Shown in pieces: positions 1 through 8,268 of a stretch of 54,549 nt of DNA; the stretch's first letter is position 1, and the number at the start of each line of letters is the position of its first letter. The DNA is from an uncultured Clostridia bacterium (lineage in GTDB: Bacteria; Bacillota; Clostridia; TANB77; CAG-508). Position numbers and translations under genes: made by a program. The notes under the pieces are model-generated. The model saw only the letters and a list, made by a program, of their open reading frames with translations. It had not been told where the DNA came from and searched no databases. The stretch is taken from NCBI GenBank assembly GCA_944387445.1, contig CALXEX010000011.1, forward strand, positions 1 to 54,549, given 5' to 3'.

Positions 1-93
1 CATTTCTTTTAAATCTGATTCTGTAATTCTTGCTTTTCCTCTGATTTTTCTTGTAATTTCTTGTAATCTAGAAGATAATCCTTCAAAAGCCAT
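1..93 (-). CDS. ffh: Signal recognition particle protein Ffh, N-terminal fragment (runs off window)
   Basis: Reading the minus strand from the ATG at 93 gives MAFEGLSSRLQEITRKIRGK, then ARITESDLKEM, the typical start of Ffh/SRP54 (N domain helix bundle). Ffh is the GTPase that binds 4.5S RNA and targets membrane proteins to the translocon. Only 31 codons are present; the gene continues past position 1. It lies downstream of ylxM on the same strand, the usual ylxM-ffh order in Firmicutes. The fragment is short but the match is distinctive. Confidence 0.9.
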   Translation of the reverse strand, partial: MAFEGLSSRLQEITRKIRGKARITESDLKEM

Positions 94-125
94 TTATACC
101 ATTCCCTTCATCTAAAATGTATCTG

Positions 126-255
126 TCTAGTTGGAAAAGAATTAAATTTTGGCTAGGAAAACAAGTTTGAAATTTATGAGTCGTACTTTTTGTACGTCGA
201 TTAAATTCCAAATGAAGTTTGACGACGCCAAAATTGTAATTATTTTTCAACTAGA
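126..255. repeat. Palindromic intergenic element, copy 1
   Basis: Between ylxM and ffh there are imperfect terminal inverted repeats of about 27 bases: 126-152 starting TCTAGTTGGAAAA and 228-255 ending TTTTTCAACTAGA. A small GTAC-TTTTT-GTAC hairpin lies inside. A related element with the ends CTGTTTGAAAAATAATT is at 6524-6605. The arms differ between copies but stay complementary within each copy. It could be a MITE-like element or a processed hairpin in the transcript. Confidence 0.55.
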
Positions 256-258
256 TAT

Positions 259-606
259 CTAAACTAAACAATTTAATTCTTTTTTAATATGTTCTAATAC
301 AATAGCTACTTGTTCATCAGAAGATTCTTTTTGAATCTTTGTTAATTCTGATAAAACTTGTTCAATCTTTTTCTCTTGATTTAACATCCTTTTCATAAAC
401 AATAGCTTTTCTTCATATTCAAAAAGCTTCTTTTCCCCCTTTTTGATGATATCTCTAACAGCTTGTCTAGTAATTTCATTATTTTCTGCAATTTCTGATA
501 AAGACAAGTCATTATTATAGTAGTCATTTATGAATTCAAATTGTTTTTCAGATAATAATTTTCCATATAAATCACATAAAATACTGATTTTTACATTTTT
601 CTCCAT
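259..606 (-). CDS. ylxM: YlxM/p13-like putative DNA-binding protein (UPF0122)
   Basis: A 115-residue protein with a sigma-factor-like helix-turn-helix at about residues 35-60 (LSLSEIAENNEITRQAVRD) and a helical, charged C-terminal half. Length and sequence fit the UPF0122/YlxM family, which is normally encoded just before ffh and is linked to the SRP pathway; ffh follows here. A promoter lies upstream (TTGACA, 17-base gap, TAAAGT at 641-669). The molecular role of the family is poorly defined. Confidence 0.85.
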   Translation of the reverse strand: MEKNVKISILCDLYGKLLSEKQFEFINDYYNNDLSLSEIAENNEITRQAVRDIIKKGEKKLFEYEEKLLFMKRMLNQEKKIEQVLSELTKIQKESSDEQVAIVLEHIKKELNCLV

Positions 607-640
607 AAATAACGACTCCTTTAAAATGTAATGCTAATAT

Positions 641-669
641 ACTTTACACTATTTTTTTCAATTTGTCAA
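641..669 (-). promoter_or_regulatory. Sigma-A-type promoter for ylxM-ffh
   Basis: On the minus strand TTGACA (669-664) and TAAAGT (646-641) are separated by 17 bases, upstream of the ylxM start at 606. Confidence 0.55.
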
Positions 670-682
670 TAGTTTTTTTGAA

Positions 683-744
683 AAAAAGGTTGTCAAGGGG
701 TGATTTTGAGGACGAAGAAAAAAATCACCCATTGGCAACCTTTT
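683..744 (-). terminator. Terminator after gerQ
   Basis: A long hairpin with arms AAAAGGTTG and GGGTGATTTT pairing with AAAATCACCC and CAACCTTTT, followed on the minus strand by a T run. It separates gerQ from ylxM-ffh. Confidence 0.7.
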
Positions 745-1075
745 AATAATAGTTATATCCACCATATCCATTATTCATAAAATTATTAATTCTTCTATTA
801 GATATGGTAATAAATTTAATAGAATAAATATCACAATAGGTAATTGTATCACTTTCTAAGGAACGCAATAAAATATAACTTGCTCCAACATCTTCTAATA
901 TACCAATTCTATCTACTAAATTATTGGTTCCTATTAAAAATTCTACTCTCATAAGTTTTCCAATTTGTTCTCTCAAAAAGGCTGGTGTATAAATTGCATT
1001 TGTCAAAATCTCTGGTGAATCTTGGTTAATGGTTACATTTCTATTTTCTCTTTTGTCTTGTCTTTCATCTGGCAT
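743..1075 (-). CDS. gerQ: GerQ-like spore coat protein
   Basis: A 110-residue protein. Residues 30-95 (YTPAFLREQIGKLMRVEF through GILEDVGASYILLRSLESD to YCDIYSIKFITI) match the GerQ/YwdL coat domain; the tail is Gly/Tyr/Asn-rich (NNGYGGYNYY), typical of coat proteins. In Bacillus, GerQ is needed to place the cortex hydrolase CwlJ in the coat and is encoded beside it. A cwlJ homologue lies directly upstream here on the same strand. The RBS AAAGGAGG precedes the ATG at 1075. The assignment rests on domain similarity plus this neighbour. Confidence 0.72.
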   Translation of the reverse strand: MPDERQDKRENRNVTINQDSPEILTNAIYTPAFLREQIGKLMRVEFLIGTNNLVDRIGILEDVGASYILLRSLESDTITYCDIYSIKFITISNRRINNFMNNGYGGYNYY

Positions 1076-1196
1076 AATAAACCTCCTTTATTTTATAATA
1101 ATCATGTCATCAATGTTCTTTTAGAATACTTTTTTTACATTTCGACTCCTATTTATAGAGTCTTTAAATTTTTATTGTATTTTTTCTATTAATTTC

Positions 1197-1645
1197 TTAT
1201 GTACTCGCATATTGACTTGTTGGACGATAAAAGCAATGTTCTCCGAAGTCTTGTATGAAATGTTCCTGAACCATTTCGTGGAAATGTCATATCACAGCTT
1301 GGTTTAAATGGGTTCAAATACCACAAGCATTCTCCAATTTCATTTAATCGATTTCCAGCTAATGCCCAATCTGCTATGTAATAATGTTCTTCTGTAGGAT
1401 TCATATTATAGATATTTTGAGGATTATATCGATTAAATAGTGTCTCTGTTGCACAATCAAATTGCCCTGGTTGGAAAATAATATTTCTAACACTACCACC
1501 TTGTGATATTCTTGCATATTCTCCCTCTGTGCTATTCACTCTATTTAAAATTACACTTGCAACTGCTTTCATGCCATTATCGCCTTCTCTTCCGGGCTTC
1601 ACATTGAACAATTCTTGCAATCAACTCTCTATCTGAATATGCCAT
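1197..1645 (-). CDS. cwlJ: Spore cortex-lytic cell wall hydrolase CwlJ/SleB family, needing two +1 frameshifts
   Basis: The real start is the ATG at 1645, after RBS AGAGGTG. The protein opens MAYSDRELIARIVQCEA, with the likely catalytic Glu at residue 16. The zero frame then meets CGG (1594-1592) and stops after 22 residues. Skipping one C gives GREGDNGMKAVASVILNR and the full SleB/CwlJ hydrolase domain, including IIFQPGQFDC and ADWALAGNRL. A second CGG (1245-1243) again needs +1, giving GEHCFYRPTSQYAST and a stop at 1197. Translated this way the protein has 148 residues and a normal family C-terminus; without the second shift the tail is a nonsense run ending at 1189. It cleaves spore cortex peptidoglycan at germination and neighbours gerQ. 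It could instead be a pseudogene, but both lesions are the same CGGA site. Confidence 0.85.
1242..1248 (-). other. +1 frameshift site 2 in cwlJ (CTT CGG A)
   Basis: The heptamer CTT-CGG-A. Skipping the C at 1245 turns the ending RRTLLLSSNK into GEHCFYRPTSQYAST, as I recall the conserved end of clostridial CwlJ proteins. It resembles the yeast Ty1 +1 site CUU-AGG-C, where a rare codon in the A site lets the P-site Leu tRNA slip. Confidence 0.75.
1591..1597 (-). other. +1 frameshift site 1 in cwlJ (GCC CGG A)
   Basis: The heptamer GCC-CGG-A covers codons 17-18 of cwlJ. Reading GCC then GGA (skipping the C at 1594) joins the 17-codon start, ending at the catalytic EA, to the rest of the hydrolase domain. 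The zero frame ends at TAA five codons later. Confidence 0.75.
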
Positions 1646-1805
1646 ATTTTTTCACCTCTAATAATAAAGTATATGCAACTATTTTTAATACGTTCCTAGA
1701 ACAAATCGGAAAGCCTTAAAATTTGCATAATTTTTAATTTTTCTCTTTGGCTTTTCGTAAATTTGTTCTGCGCCAATTTTACGTTAGTAAAATTGTGTGC
1801 ATGTG

Positions 1806-1852
1806 TTTTCATATATTAGGAAAGTCAACATGACTTTCCTAATATATGAAAA
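1806..1852. repeat. Perfect 22-bp inverted repeat with 3-base loop
   Basis: 1806-1827 and 1831-1852 are exact reverse complements around ACA. The arm is AT-rich with a GGAAAGTCA core. No T run follows on either strand, so it is not a classical terminator. Confidence 0.7.
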
Positions 1853-1859
1853 ATAAAAT

Positions 1860-1894
1860 AAACCCTCCATGTTTTATTTAACATCTTGGGTTTA
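1860..1894 (-). terminator. Terminator of the sigma/anti-sigma operon
   Basis: AAACCC...GGGTTT with an inner ATGTT/AACAT stem, followed on the minus strand by TATTTTATTTT. Confidence 0.6.
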
Positions 1895-1985
1895 TATTGT
1901 TTTTTGTATATTAATTTGAAATTTATATGATACGAATTAAGCTTTGTTTTTATATACTTATATATTTTTATTTATTTTTTCATTT

Positions 1986-3137
1986 TTATTTTTCAATTAC
2001 ATTATTTACATCATTTTTCTCTGCTTCTTCAGATGCAAGCACATCACCTGCACCACCACCTATAATTTCTCCAGTTGTACTATCTACATAATATGTAAAT
2101 GCTGGTAAATATCCACTTTTTTCTGGATTGTATGTTATTACAACACACCATACTCTTCTAACTCTTTCTTCTGTTTTATACATAACTGCATCATCTTTAT
2201 ATCTATATAAATCACCTTCTACTTTCTCCATGTTTAGCATAATATTTCCATAGTTTTCTTTCAAATTTTCTCTTAAATATACTTCTTCATTCATTTGTTT
2301 AATTTTAATTTCTGCTTTTACTTCTTGTATTTCTCTAACAGTTTCAATTTGTTCGTCTTTTTCTTTTGCAATTTGAATTGTTTCTTCTTGGCTGATTTTT
2401 TCTTCATTATTTTCATAAGGATTTTGTTTTATATCTAAAGAATATAGTATATTGCTTGTTGGAATCCATCCAATTTTTATACTTTCTGATGCATTATATA
2501 AATCTCCATATTTTTTATGAAATTCAGCATACCAAATATAGGCATCTTCATCTTTTCCTGCATTTCTTTTCAAACTAACTAATTCATATTCTCCTGTATC
2601 ACCTATCGGCTTATACTTCTCTAATAATTCATATGCCACACTTCTTGCTTCTTCTCGACTAATGCCATAATTGTAAGGAATACTTCCTTCTCTAACCGGC
2701 ATACTAACAGATCTTAACTTTCCAGTATTGGCATCTATTCGAATTGTTCCTAATTCTGACCCCATTGCCCATATATTTTCTTGTGATAAATTATCTTTAT
2801 ATAGTTCAATTTGTCCTATATTTTCATCTGTATAACCAATCTTTTTTAAATATGCTTTTGCAATTTCTTCTGCCTCTGTTTCTGATATGCATTCTGCCTT
2901 CTCTTCTTCCGTGATTTCCTGATTGATTTTATATGCCTTTGGTTCTTTCCAGATTTTTTCATATACAGTATTTCCAGCATATACAAGTCCAACTGTCATT
3001 CCAATTGTTAGTGTAAATGTTGCTACCATTTTTAGTAAATTTCTTTTAGGCATTGTATGTTCTTCTTCTTCAAATTTAGATACAGCTATTTTCATTCTAG
3101 ATGTTTTCATAATCTTATCTAAATTTTCTTTACCCAT
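1986..3137 (-). CDS. Membrane-anchored anti-sigma-like protein with YcdB/PepSY-type repeats
   Basis: A 383-residue protein. A short cytoplasmic N-terminus (1-33) precedes one membrane segment at about 34-55 (LLKMVATFTLTIGMTVGLVY). The large exported part holds two copies of an SxxEAexiA...vDAnTGkl/STTGEI pattern, as in PepSY/YcdB-like domains (about 85-145 and 250-365). Its start overlaps the end of the sigma factor gene by 8 bases, implying translational coupling, the usual layout of an ECF sigma factor and its antagonist. Anti-sigma function is inferred from context; the signal sensed is unknown. Confidence 0.55.
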   Translation of the reverse strand: MGKENLDKIMKTSRMKIAVSKFEEEEHTMPKRNLLKMVATFTLTIGMTVGLVYAGNTVYEKIWKEPKAYKINQEITEEEKAECISETEAEEIAKAYLKKIGYTDENIGQIELYKDNLSQENIWAMGSELGTIRIDANTGKLRSVSMPVREGSIPYNYGISREEARSVAYELLEKYKPIGDTGEYELVSLKRNAGKDEDAYIWYAEFHKKYGDLYNASESIKIGWIPTSNILYSLDIKQNPYENNEEKISQEETIQIAKEKDEQIETVREIQEVKAEIKIKQMNEEVYLRENLKENYGNIMLNMEKVEGDLYRYKDDAVMYKTEERVRRVWCVVITYNPEKSGYLPAFTYYVDSTTGEIIGGGAGDVLASEEAEKNDVNNVIEK

Positions 3138-3681
3138 AATAACTATACCCCCTTTTTTCTAACTTCTTTTTTAATTTATTTCTGATACGAAATAGTCTGG
3201 ATTTTACTTTTGATTCTGTAATATGTAAGTCTTTTGCAATTTCTTTTATAGACTTCGTATAATAGTAATAGCATAAAAATATGTCTTGATCTTCTTGTTT
3301 CATTCTATAGATTTCTTGCAAAATTGCATCTTGTTTTTGTTTTTCTTCTATTTCTTGTTCAATATTTTTCGTGTCCTGTAATTGATTTTCATAGTCTTCT
3401 ATATCTATCACATTTTTAAAATTTCTTAATTTTTTATTATATAAATGATTGGCAATTCCAGCCAAATAAGAGGACATTTCTTTTTGTATATCTAGTTGTT
3501 TCTGGTTTTTCCAAACAGCTAAAAAGACATCTGAAATGACTTCTTCTACATCTTCTTCTGCTAATTTAAATTTCTTATTTTTCACAATCACATATAGATA
3601 GTTGGTATAATCTTCCATAACTTTTTCAAGATTTAATGTATTATTTTCTATATATTGTTCAATTAATTTTTCTTTCTTCAT
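3130..3681 (-). CDS. ECF-type RNA polymerase sigma factor
   Basis: A sigma-70 family protein of 183 residues from the ATG at 3681, chosen for the RBS AGGGGAGT about ten bases upstream; the open frame extends further to 3750 without an RBS. Region 2 is around EEDVEEVISDVFLAVWKNQ and region 4 is the C-terminal HTH (YYYTKSIKEIAKDLHITESK, then VKSRLFRIRNKL). A highly charged linker (IEQEIEEKQKQD) joins them. It overlaps the downstream membrane protein by 8 bases. The regulon cannot be read from this window. Confidence 0.85.
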   Translation of the reverse strand: MKKEKLIEQYIENNTLNLEKVMEDYTNYLYVIVKNKKFKLAEEDVEEVISDVFLAVWKNQKQLDIQKEMSSYLAGIANHLYNKKLRNFKNVIDIEDYENQLQDTKNIEQEIEEKQKQDAILQEIYRMKQEDQDIFLCYYYYTKSIKEIAKDLHITESKVKSRLFRIRNKLKKKLEKRGYSYYG

Positions 3682-3772
3682 TTGGTTTAAAACTCCCCTA
3701 AGATATCTACATCTATATATTACCATTTTTTCTAAAAAAGTTACCATCATATTTTTATTTTTTTAGAAAAAT

Positions 3773-4070
3773 GGATTTTGAGGAGCGACTCATTTTTCCT
3801 TTTTGTTTAACAATATTATAAAAAAATATAGAATATAAAAAAATGAAACAATTTTGCGTATCTAAATTTGAATATAGAAATTATAAAGAAAAACGTGAGG
3901 AATGCTCATTTTGCTTATGCTTTAAAGCAACAATGAGAGAGGCTCACGTTTTTCTTGTAGAATTTCTATGAAAATTTAGCTTATACAAAATTGTGTAATG
4001 ACTTTATATTCTATATTTTTTAGTCTAGTTAAATCTGAAAAAAGGGAAAATGAGTCGCTCCTCAAAATCC
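3773..4070. repeat. Large fold-back intergenic repeat, copy A
   Basis: The outer arms 3773-3799 (GGATTTTGAGGAGCGACTCA...) and 4045-4070 are inverted repeats. Inside, 19-bp arms (AATATAGAATATAAA core) near 3830 and 4000 enclose TGCGTATCTAAATTTGAA paired with a diverged AAATTTAGCTTATACA. A central AAAAACGTGAG/CTCACGTTTTT hairpin caps it. The whole block folds back on itself. Related copies lie at 19348-19663 and 31236-31485. It sits between pheT and the sigma gene and probably also terminates pheT transcription. Confidence 0.75.
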
Positions 4071-4080
4071 CTTTTTCGTC

Positions 4081-6495
4081 CTATTTTCTTAATTCTGCAC
4101 CTACTGTTTTTTCTAATTCTGAAATAATATTTTCCATTGCAACATTTACTTCTTCATCACTTAATGTTTTGTTTTTATCTCTAAATGTTAAAGCATATGC
4201 TACGCTCTTCTTATTTTCTCCTAGTTTTTCATTTCTATAAATGTCAAATAATTTTAATCCTTCTAGTAATTTTTTTGCTTTCTTTGTAATAATTTTTTCG
4301 ATTTGTCCCACTTCAACAGCTTCATCTACGATAATGGCAATATCTCTTTCTACTGCTGGGAATTTTGGAACTTCTACATATTTTTTATTATTTCTTGAAT
4401 ATTTTTCTAGTTTACTAATATTGATTTCTGCTAAATATACTCTTTTTTCAATATCATAGTTATTTAAAACAACTGGATGTACTTCTCCTAGAGTAGCAAT
4501 TACATCTCTTCCTACTGTGATATTTGCACATCTTCCTGGATGATATGATTTATTTTCTGTTTCTCTTTCTACTTCATAATGATTAATATATGTTGCTTCT
4601 AATACATTTTCTACAATTCCTTTTAAGATATAGAAATCGACATCATCTCCATACATTCCAATAGTTAAAATATTTTCTTGTAAAGGTACTTCTCCTTTTT
4701 CTACTTCACCATGCATGTTTTTATAATTTCTTGAAATATCAAATAATTTTACATTTTGATTTTTCTTGTTTGCATTATTAGCTAATATTTGTAACATACT
4801 TGGTATGGTTGATGGTCTCATCAATTTGTATTCATCACTTAATGGATTTTGAATGGTGATGGCTGTTTTCTTTAATGTATCACTAATATTTGATTTTTCT
4901 AAATCTTTTTCACTTAAAAATCCATAAGTATATATCTCTGATAACCCGCTATTTACAAGAACTTCTTGTATTTTCTTTTCAATTTTTTGTTCTTTGTTTC
5001 TCATACCTAATGTTGTATCAGATTTAATTAATGTGGTTTCTAACTTGTCATATCCATAAAATCTTAAGACTTCTTCTGCTAAATCTGCTAATTGCTCTAC
5101 ATCCATTCTAAAATATGGTGCTGTAGCAATATCATTTTCAACTTTTATATCTAATTTATTTAAAATATCAATCATTTCTTCTTTAGAAATATGTGTTCCC
5201 AATAATTGATTAATTCTATCATAGTCTACTTTTATTTGATGTACTTTTTGTTTTGTTGGATAAACATCTATTTTTCCATCAACTACTTCTCCTGCATGTA
5301 AAATTTCTACTAATTCTACTGCACGGTTAACGGCTCTTAACGCATTTTCTGGTGATAATCCTTTTTCAAAACGAGAAGATGCTTCTGTTCTTAATCCTAC
5401 TTTTTTAGCTGTTTTTCTAACAGCCCCACCATAGAATACTGCTGATTCAAATACCACTGTTTCTGTATCATTTTCAATTTCTGAGTTTAGTCCTCCCATA
5501 ACACCTGCAATGGCTACTGCTTTTTTGTCATCTGCAATGACTAAATCATTTTCATCTAAGATTCTTTCTTGCTCATCTAGCGTTGTGATCTTTTCATTGT
5601 TTTTTGCTCTTCTTACTGTAATATGTTTTCCCTCAATTGAATTAATATCAAATGCATGCATTGGTTGCCCCATTTCTAGCATGACATAATTGGTGATATC
5701 AACAATATTATTGATACTTCTTACACCACAAGCATTTAATCTTCTAACCATCCATTTAGGTGATGGGCCAATCTTTACATTTTTAACAACTCTTGCAATA
5801 TATCTGTAACATAAGTCAGGTGCTGTAATATCTACTTTTAAGCCTTCAATTTCTTTTTTATCTTCTACTTTTAATTCATCAATATTTTTTCTAGGATTCT
5901 TAAATGGTTTTCCTAGAGATGCTGCTGTTTCTCTTCCTAATCCTTCAATTGATAAACAATCTGGTCTGTTTGGTGTGATTTCAAAATCAATGATATCTTC
6001 TTTTAATTCTAAGACATCTACTAAATCTTTTCCTAAATCTTTTTCATATTTGTCATCTAAAATAAAGATACCATCTACCACTTTATCTGGATAACTTGCT
6101 GGATCAATTTCTAATTCTTCCATTCCACACATCATACCTTGTGATTCTACACCACGTAATTTTCCTGTATGAATCGTTACCCCTTTTGGTAGCTCTGCTC
6201 CATCTTTTGCTACTGGCACAATTTGTCCAGTTTCTCCCACTTTGATATTAGGTGCTGCTGTTACAATTTGAAGAATTTCTCCATTTCCAACATCTATTTT
6301 TGTTACTACTAATTTATCTGCATCTGGATGTTTCGTAACTTCTAAAATTTTTCCAACAACAACATTTTTTATGTTGTTTCCTTTTTGTTCTATGGTTTCA
6401 ACCTTAGAACCTGTCATTGTTAAGATGTCTCCTAATTTTACTGTATCAACATCTATATCACTATATTCTTCTAACCATTCTCTACTTGCTTTCAT
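4081..6495 (-). CDS. pheT: Phenylalanine--tRNA ligase beta subunit
   Basis: 804 residues from MKASREWLEEYSDIDVD at 6495; this ATG follows AGGAAAGGAAG, while the frame extends upstream without an RBS. Visible parts are the N-terminal tRNA-binding (EMAP-like) domain at about 40-150, the B3/B4 region with FEITPNRPDCLSIEG, the B5 domain, and the C-terminal ferredoxin-fold anticodon-binding domain (PAVERDIAIIVDE to the end). With PheS it forms the alpha2beta2 enzyme that charges tRNA-Phe; beta carries editing. Full family length, no in-frame CGG. It ends the T-box operon. Confidence 0.97.
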   Translation of the reverse strand: MKASREWLEEYSDIDVDTVKLGDILTMTGSKVETIEQKGNNIKNVVVGKILEVTKHPDADKLVVTKIDVGNGEILQIVTAAPNIKVGETGQIVPVAKDGAELPKGVTIHTGKLRGVESQGMMCGMEELEIDPASYPDKVVDGIFILDDKYEKDLGKDLVDVLELKEDIIDFEITPNRPDCLSIEGLGRETAASLGKPFKNPRKNIDELKVEDKKEIEGLKVDITAPDLCYRYIARVVKNVKIGPSPKWMVRRLNACGVRSINNIVDITNYVMLEMGQPMHAFDINSIEGKHITVRRAKNNEKITTLDEQERILDENDLVIADDKKAVAIAGVMGGLNSEIENDTETVVFESAVFYGGAVRKTAKKVGLRTEASSRFEKGLSPENALRAVNRAVELVEILHAGEVVDGKIDVYPTKQKVHQIKVDYDRINQLLGTHISKEEMIDILNKLDIKVENDIATAPYFRMDVEQLADLAEEVLRFYGYDKLETTLIKSDTTLGMRNKEQKIEKKIQEVLVNSGLSEIYTYGFLSEKDLEKSNISDTLKKTAITIQNPLSDEYKLMRPSTIPSMLQILANNANKKNQNVKLFDISRNYKNMHGEVEKGEVPLQENILTIGMYGDDVDFYILKGIVENVLEATYINHYEVERETENKSYHPGRCANITVGRDVIATLGEVHPVVLNNYDIEKRVYLAEINISKLEKYSRNNKKYVEVPKFPAVERDIAIIVDEAVEVGQIEKIITKKAKKLLEGLKLFDIYRNEKLGENKKSVAYALTFRDKNKTLSDEEVNVAMENIISELEKTVGAELRK

Positions 6496-6523
6496 ATTTT
6501 TATTCTTCCTTTCCTGTATAAAT

Positions 6524-6605
6524 CTGTTTGAAAAATAATTGTGTTTTTGGTTAGGCAAACAGAATGAAGCTTAACAACGCTAAAACGCAATTATTTTTCA
6601 AACAG
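6524..6605. repeat. Palindromic intergenic element, copy 2
   Basis: Inverted ends CTGTTTGAAAAATAATT (6524-) and AATTATTTTTCAAACAG (-6605) are exact complements, extended by GTGTTTT/AAAACGC. Same family as the element at 126-255, here between orf119 and pheT. Confidence 0.6.
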
Positions 6606-6637
6606 CTCTTCTCTGCTTATGTTATATATTCTCTTCA

Positions 6638-6997
6638 TTATCTAGATTGTCCTCTACTATATGATGGTATAACTCTACCTGGTCTTGAACTATGACTCAT
6701 ACCAATTTCATGTGGTATATTTTCATATTCTCCATCACCACTTACTTCAGTCATAAACCTATCTCTTTTTTGTTTAAAATCAGATGATGATGAGACTTCG
6801 CCTGTTTTTAAAATCGGATTTGTTACTCCTATTTGTTGTTGTCTACTCTTTTCTTCTCTCTCTTGTTTCATTAGCCAATATGTTCCTGATGAAGTTGGTA
6901 CAGGCATATAATCACTATATTCCTCTCTTTGTAATAATTTTATAGCTTCTGCAAGCGTATATTCTTTTTTACTTCTCCAACGTCTAAATAACCCCAT
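6638..6997 (-). CDS. Hypothetical protein (orf119) between pheS and pheT
   Basis: A 119-residue polar protein with no membrane segment. The N-terminus MGLFRRWRSKKEYTLAEAIK is basic, then LLQREEYSDYMPVPTSSGTYW; the C-terminal half is Ser/Gly/Arg-rich and looks disordered (SSRPGRVIPSYSRGQSR). An RBS (AAGGAGAAA) precedes the ATG. I do not recognise a family. It lies between pheS and pheT on the same strand, which normally abut, so it is likely co-transcribed under the T-box. Confidence 0.6.
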   Translation of the reverse strand: MGLFRRWRSKKEYTLAEAIKLLQREEYSDYMPVPTSSGTYWLMKQEREEKSRQQQIGVTNPILKTGEVSSSSDFKQKRDRFMTEVSGDGEYENIPHEIGMSHSSRPGRVIPSYSRGQSR

Positions 6998-7104
6998 TTT
7001 TCATTTCTCCTTAATCAATTAAATTTTTAATTAATTTTTGTTTATTTGTTAATTTACATATTATACAATTAACAATCTATTTTCATTTTTTATTTTATAG
7101 TTAT

Positions 7105-7149
7105 AGGTCCTGTCCCTTTTGACCATTTTTTGTCCATTTTGGCACGTCC
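7105..7149. repeat. GGGAC-type hairpin after pheS
   Basis: On the minus strand this reads GGGACGTGCCAAAATGGAC followed by a run ending AAAAGGGACAGGAC. The same phrase (GGGACGTGTCAAAATGGAC) recurs at 17826-17880. It is probably a terminator or attenuator between pheS and orf119. Confidence 0.5.
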
Positions 7150-8169
7150 CTAAAATTGTTTTAAGAATCTGATATCATTTTCAAATAATAATCTCATATC
7201 TTCGATTCCATATTTGGCCATAGCAATTCTTTCTACACCAAATCCAAATGCAAATCCTGAATAGATATCTGGATCAATTCCACAATTTCTTAAAACATTT
7301 GGATGAACTTCTCCACATCCTAATAATTCTATCCATCCTTCTCCTTTACATACTTTACAACCTTTTCCACCACATACAAAGCATGATACATCTGCCTCTG
7401 CTGATGGTTCTGTAAATGGGAAGTGATGTGGTCTAAATCTTATTTTTGTATTTTCTCCTAAACATTTTTTAGCAAACATCTCTAATGTTCCTTTTAAATC
7501 TGCCATAGAAATATGTTTATCAACCACTAAACCTTCTACTTGATGGAAGACTGGTGAATGTGTTGCATCTACACTATCTGATCTATATACAGCTCCTGGG
7601 CATATAATTTTAATTGGTGGTTTTTGATTTTCCATAACCCTTGCTTGAACAGGTGATGTTTGACTTCTTAATACAATATCATCTGTGATATAGAATGTAT
7701 CTTGTACATCTCTTGCTGGGTGATCTGGTGGTGTGTTTAATTTGTCAAAATTATATGTTGCCTTTTCTACTTCTGGACCATCAGCAATTTCATATCCCAT
7801 TCCTAAGAATATTTCTTCTACTTCTTGTATAATTTTGGTAATTGGATGTAAAGATCCTAAAACAACTTTTTTGCTTGGTTCGGTAACATCAATTGTTTCA
7901 TTTTCTAATCTTTCTAATAGTTCTTGATTTTTAAATTCTTTTTCTTTACTTTGAATTAAATTTTCAATTTCTTCTCTTAATTCATTTACTAAACTTCCAA
8001 TAACTGGTCTTTCTTCTGGAGATAAACCTCCCATTCCTCTTAAAATAAGCGTTAACTCTCCTTTTTTTCCTAAGTATTTTACTCTTAATTCATTTAATTC
8101 TTTTAAATCCTTTGAACTTGAAATTTCTTTAATAGATTTTTCTTTAATGTTTGCAATTTGTTCTTTCAT
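7150..8169 (-). CDS. pheS: Phenylalanine--tRNA ligase alpha subunit
   Basis: 339 residues. The ATG at 8169 ([11 protein letters not shown]) is preferred over that at 8178: AAGGA sits nine bases before 8169 but touches 8178. An N-terminal coiled-coil tRNA-binding arm (1-85) leads to the class II catalytic core: motif 2 with [16 protein letters not shown], a Cys-rich [16 protein letters not shown] insert, and motif 3 [18 protein letters not shown]. The subunit holds the Phe-AMP site. Operon: T-box, orf113, pheS, orf119, pheT. Confidence 0.97.
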   Translation of the reverse strand: MKEQIANIKEKSIKEISSSKDLKELNELRVKYLGKKGELTLILRGMGGLSPEERPVIGSLVNELREEIENLIQSKEKEFKNQELLERLENETIDVTEPSKKVVLGSLHPITKIIQEVEEIFLGMGYEIADGPEVEKATYNFDKLNTPPDHPARDVQDTFYITDDIVLRSQTSPVQARVMENQKPPIKIICPGAVYRSDSVDATHSPVFHQVEGLVVDKHISMADLKGTLEMFAKKCLGENTKIRFRPHHFPFTEPSAEADVSCFVCGGKGCKVCKGEGWIELLGCGEVHPNVLRNCGIDPDIYSGFAFGFGVERIAMAKYGIEDMRLLFENDIRFLKQF

Positions 8170-8229
8170 TTTGTCCATTCCTTACTCTTAAATTTAGGTT
8201 TTTAAAAGGTTACCCATAAACCTTTTTAT

Positions 8230-8261
8230 GTGCGTCGAAATCTTTGATTTCGTCAACGCAC
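8230..8261. repeat. GTGCGT...GAAATC hairpin
   Basis: GTGCGTCGAAATC pairs with GATTTCGTCAACGCAC with a small bulge, followed on the plus strand by a T run. A diverged copy is at 48268-48298. It lies between orf113 and pheS. Confidence 0.5.
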
Positions 8262-8268
8262 GCTTTTT

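Larger units (their letters stand above)
1646..1985. other. Gene-free stretch with nested fold-back structures
   Basis: No coding signal is visible. It holds an imperfect inverted repeat starting AGAACAAAT near 1697 and ending TTTGTTCT near 1773, a perfect 22-bp hairpin (1806-1852), and a terminator (1860-1894). Confidence 0.6.

Noticed and set aside
1189..1620. Zero-frame hydrolase ORF as a complete gene
   Set aside because: It lacks an RBS, its first codons are the wrong frame of the real start, and its last 20 residues do not fit the family.
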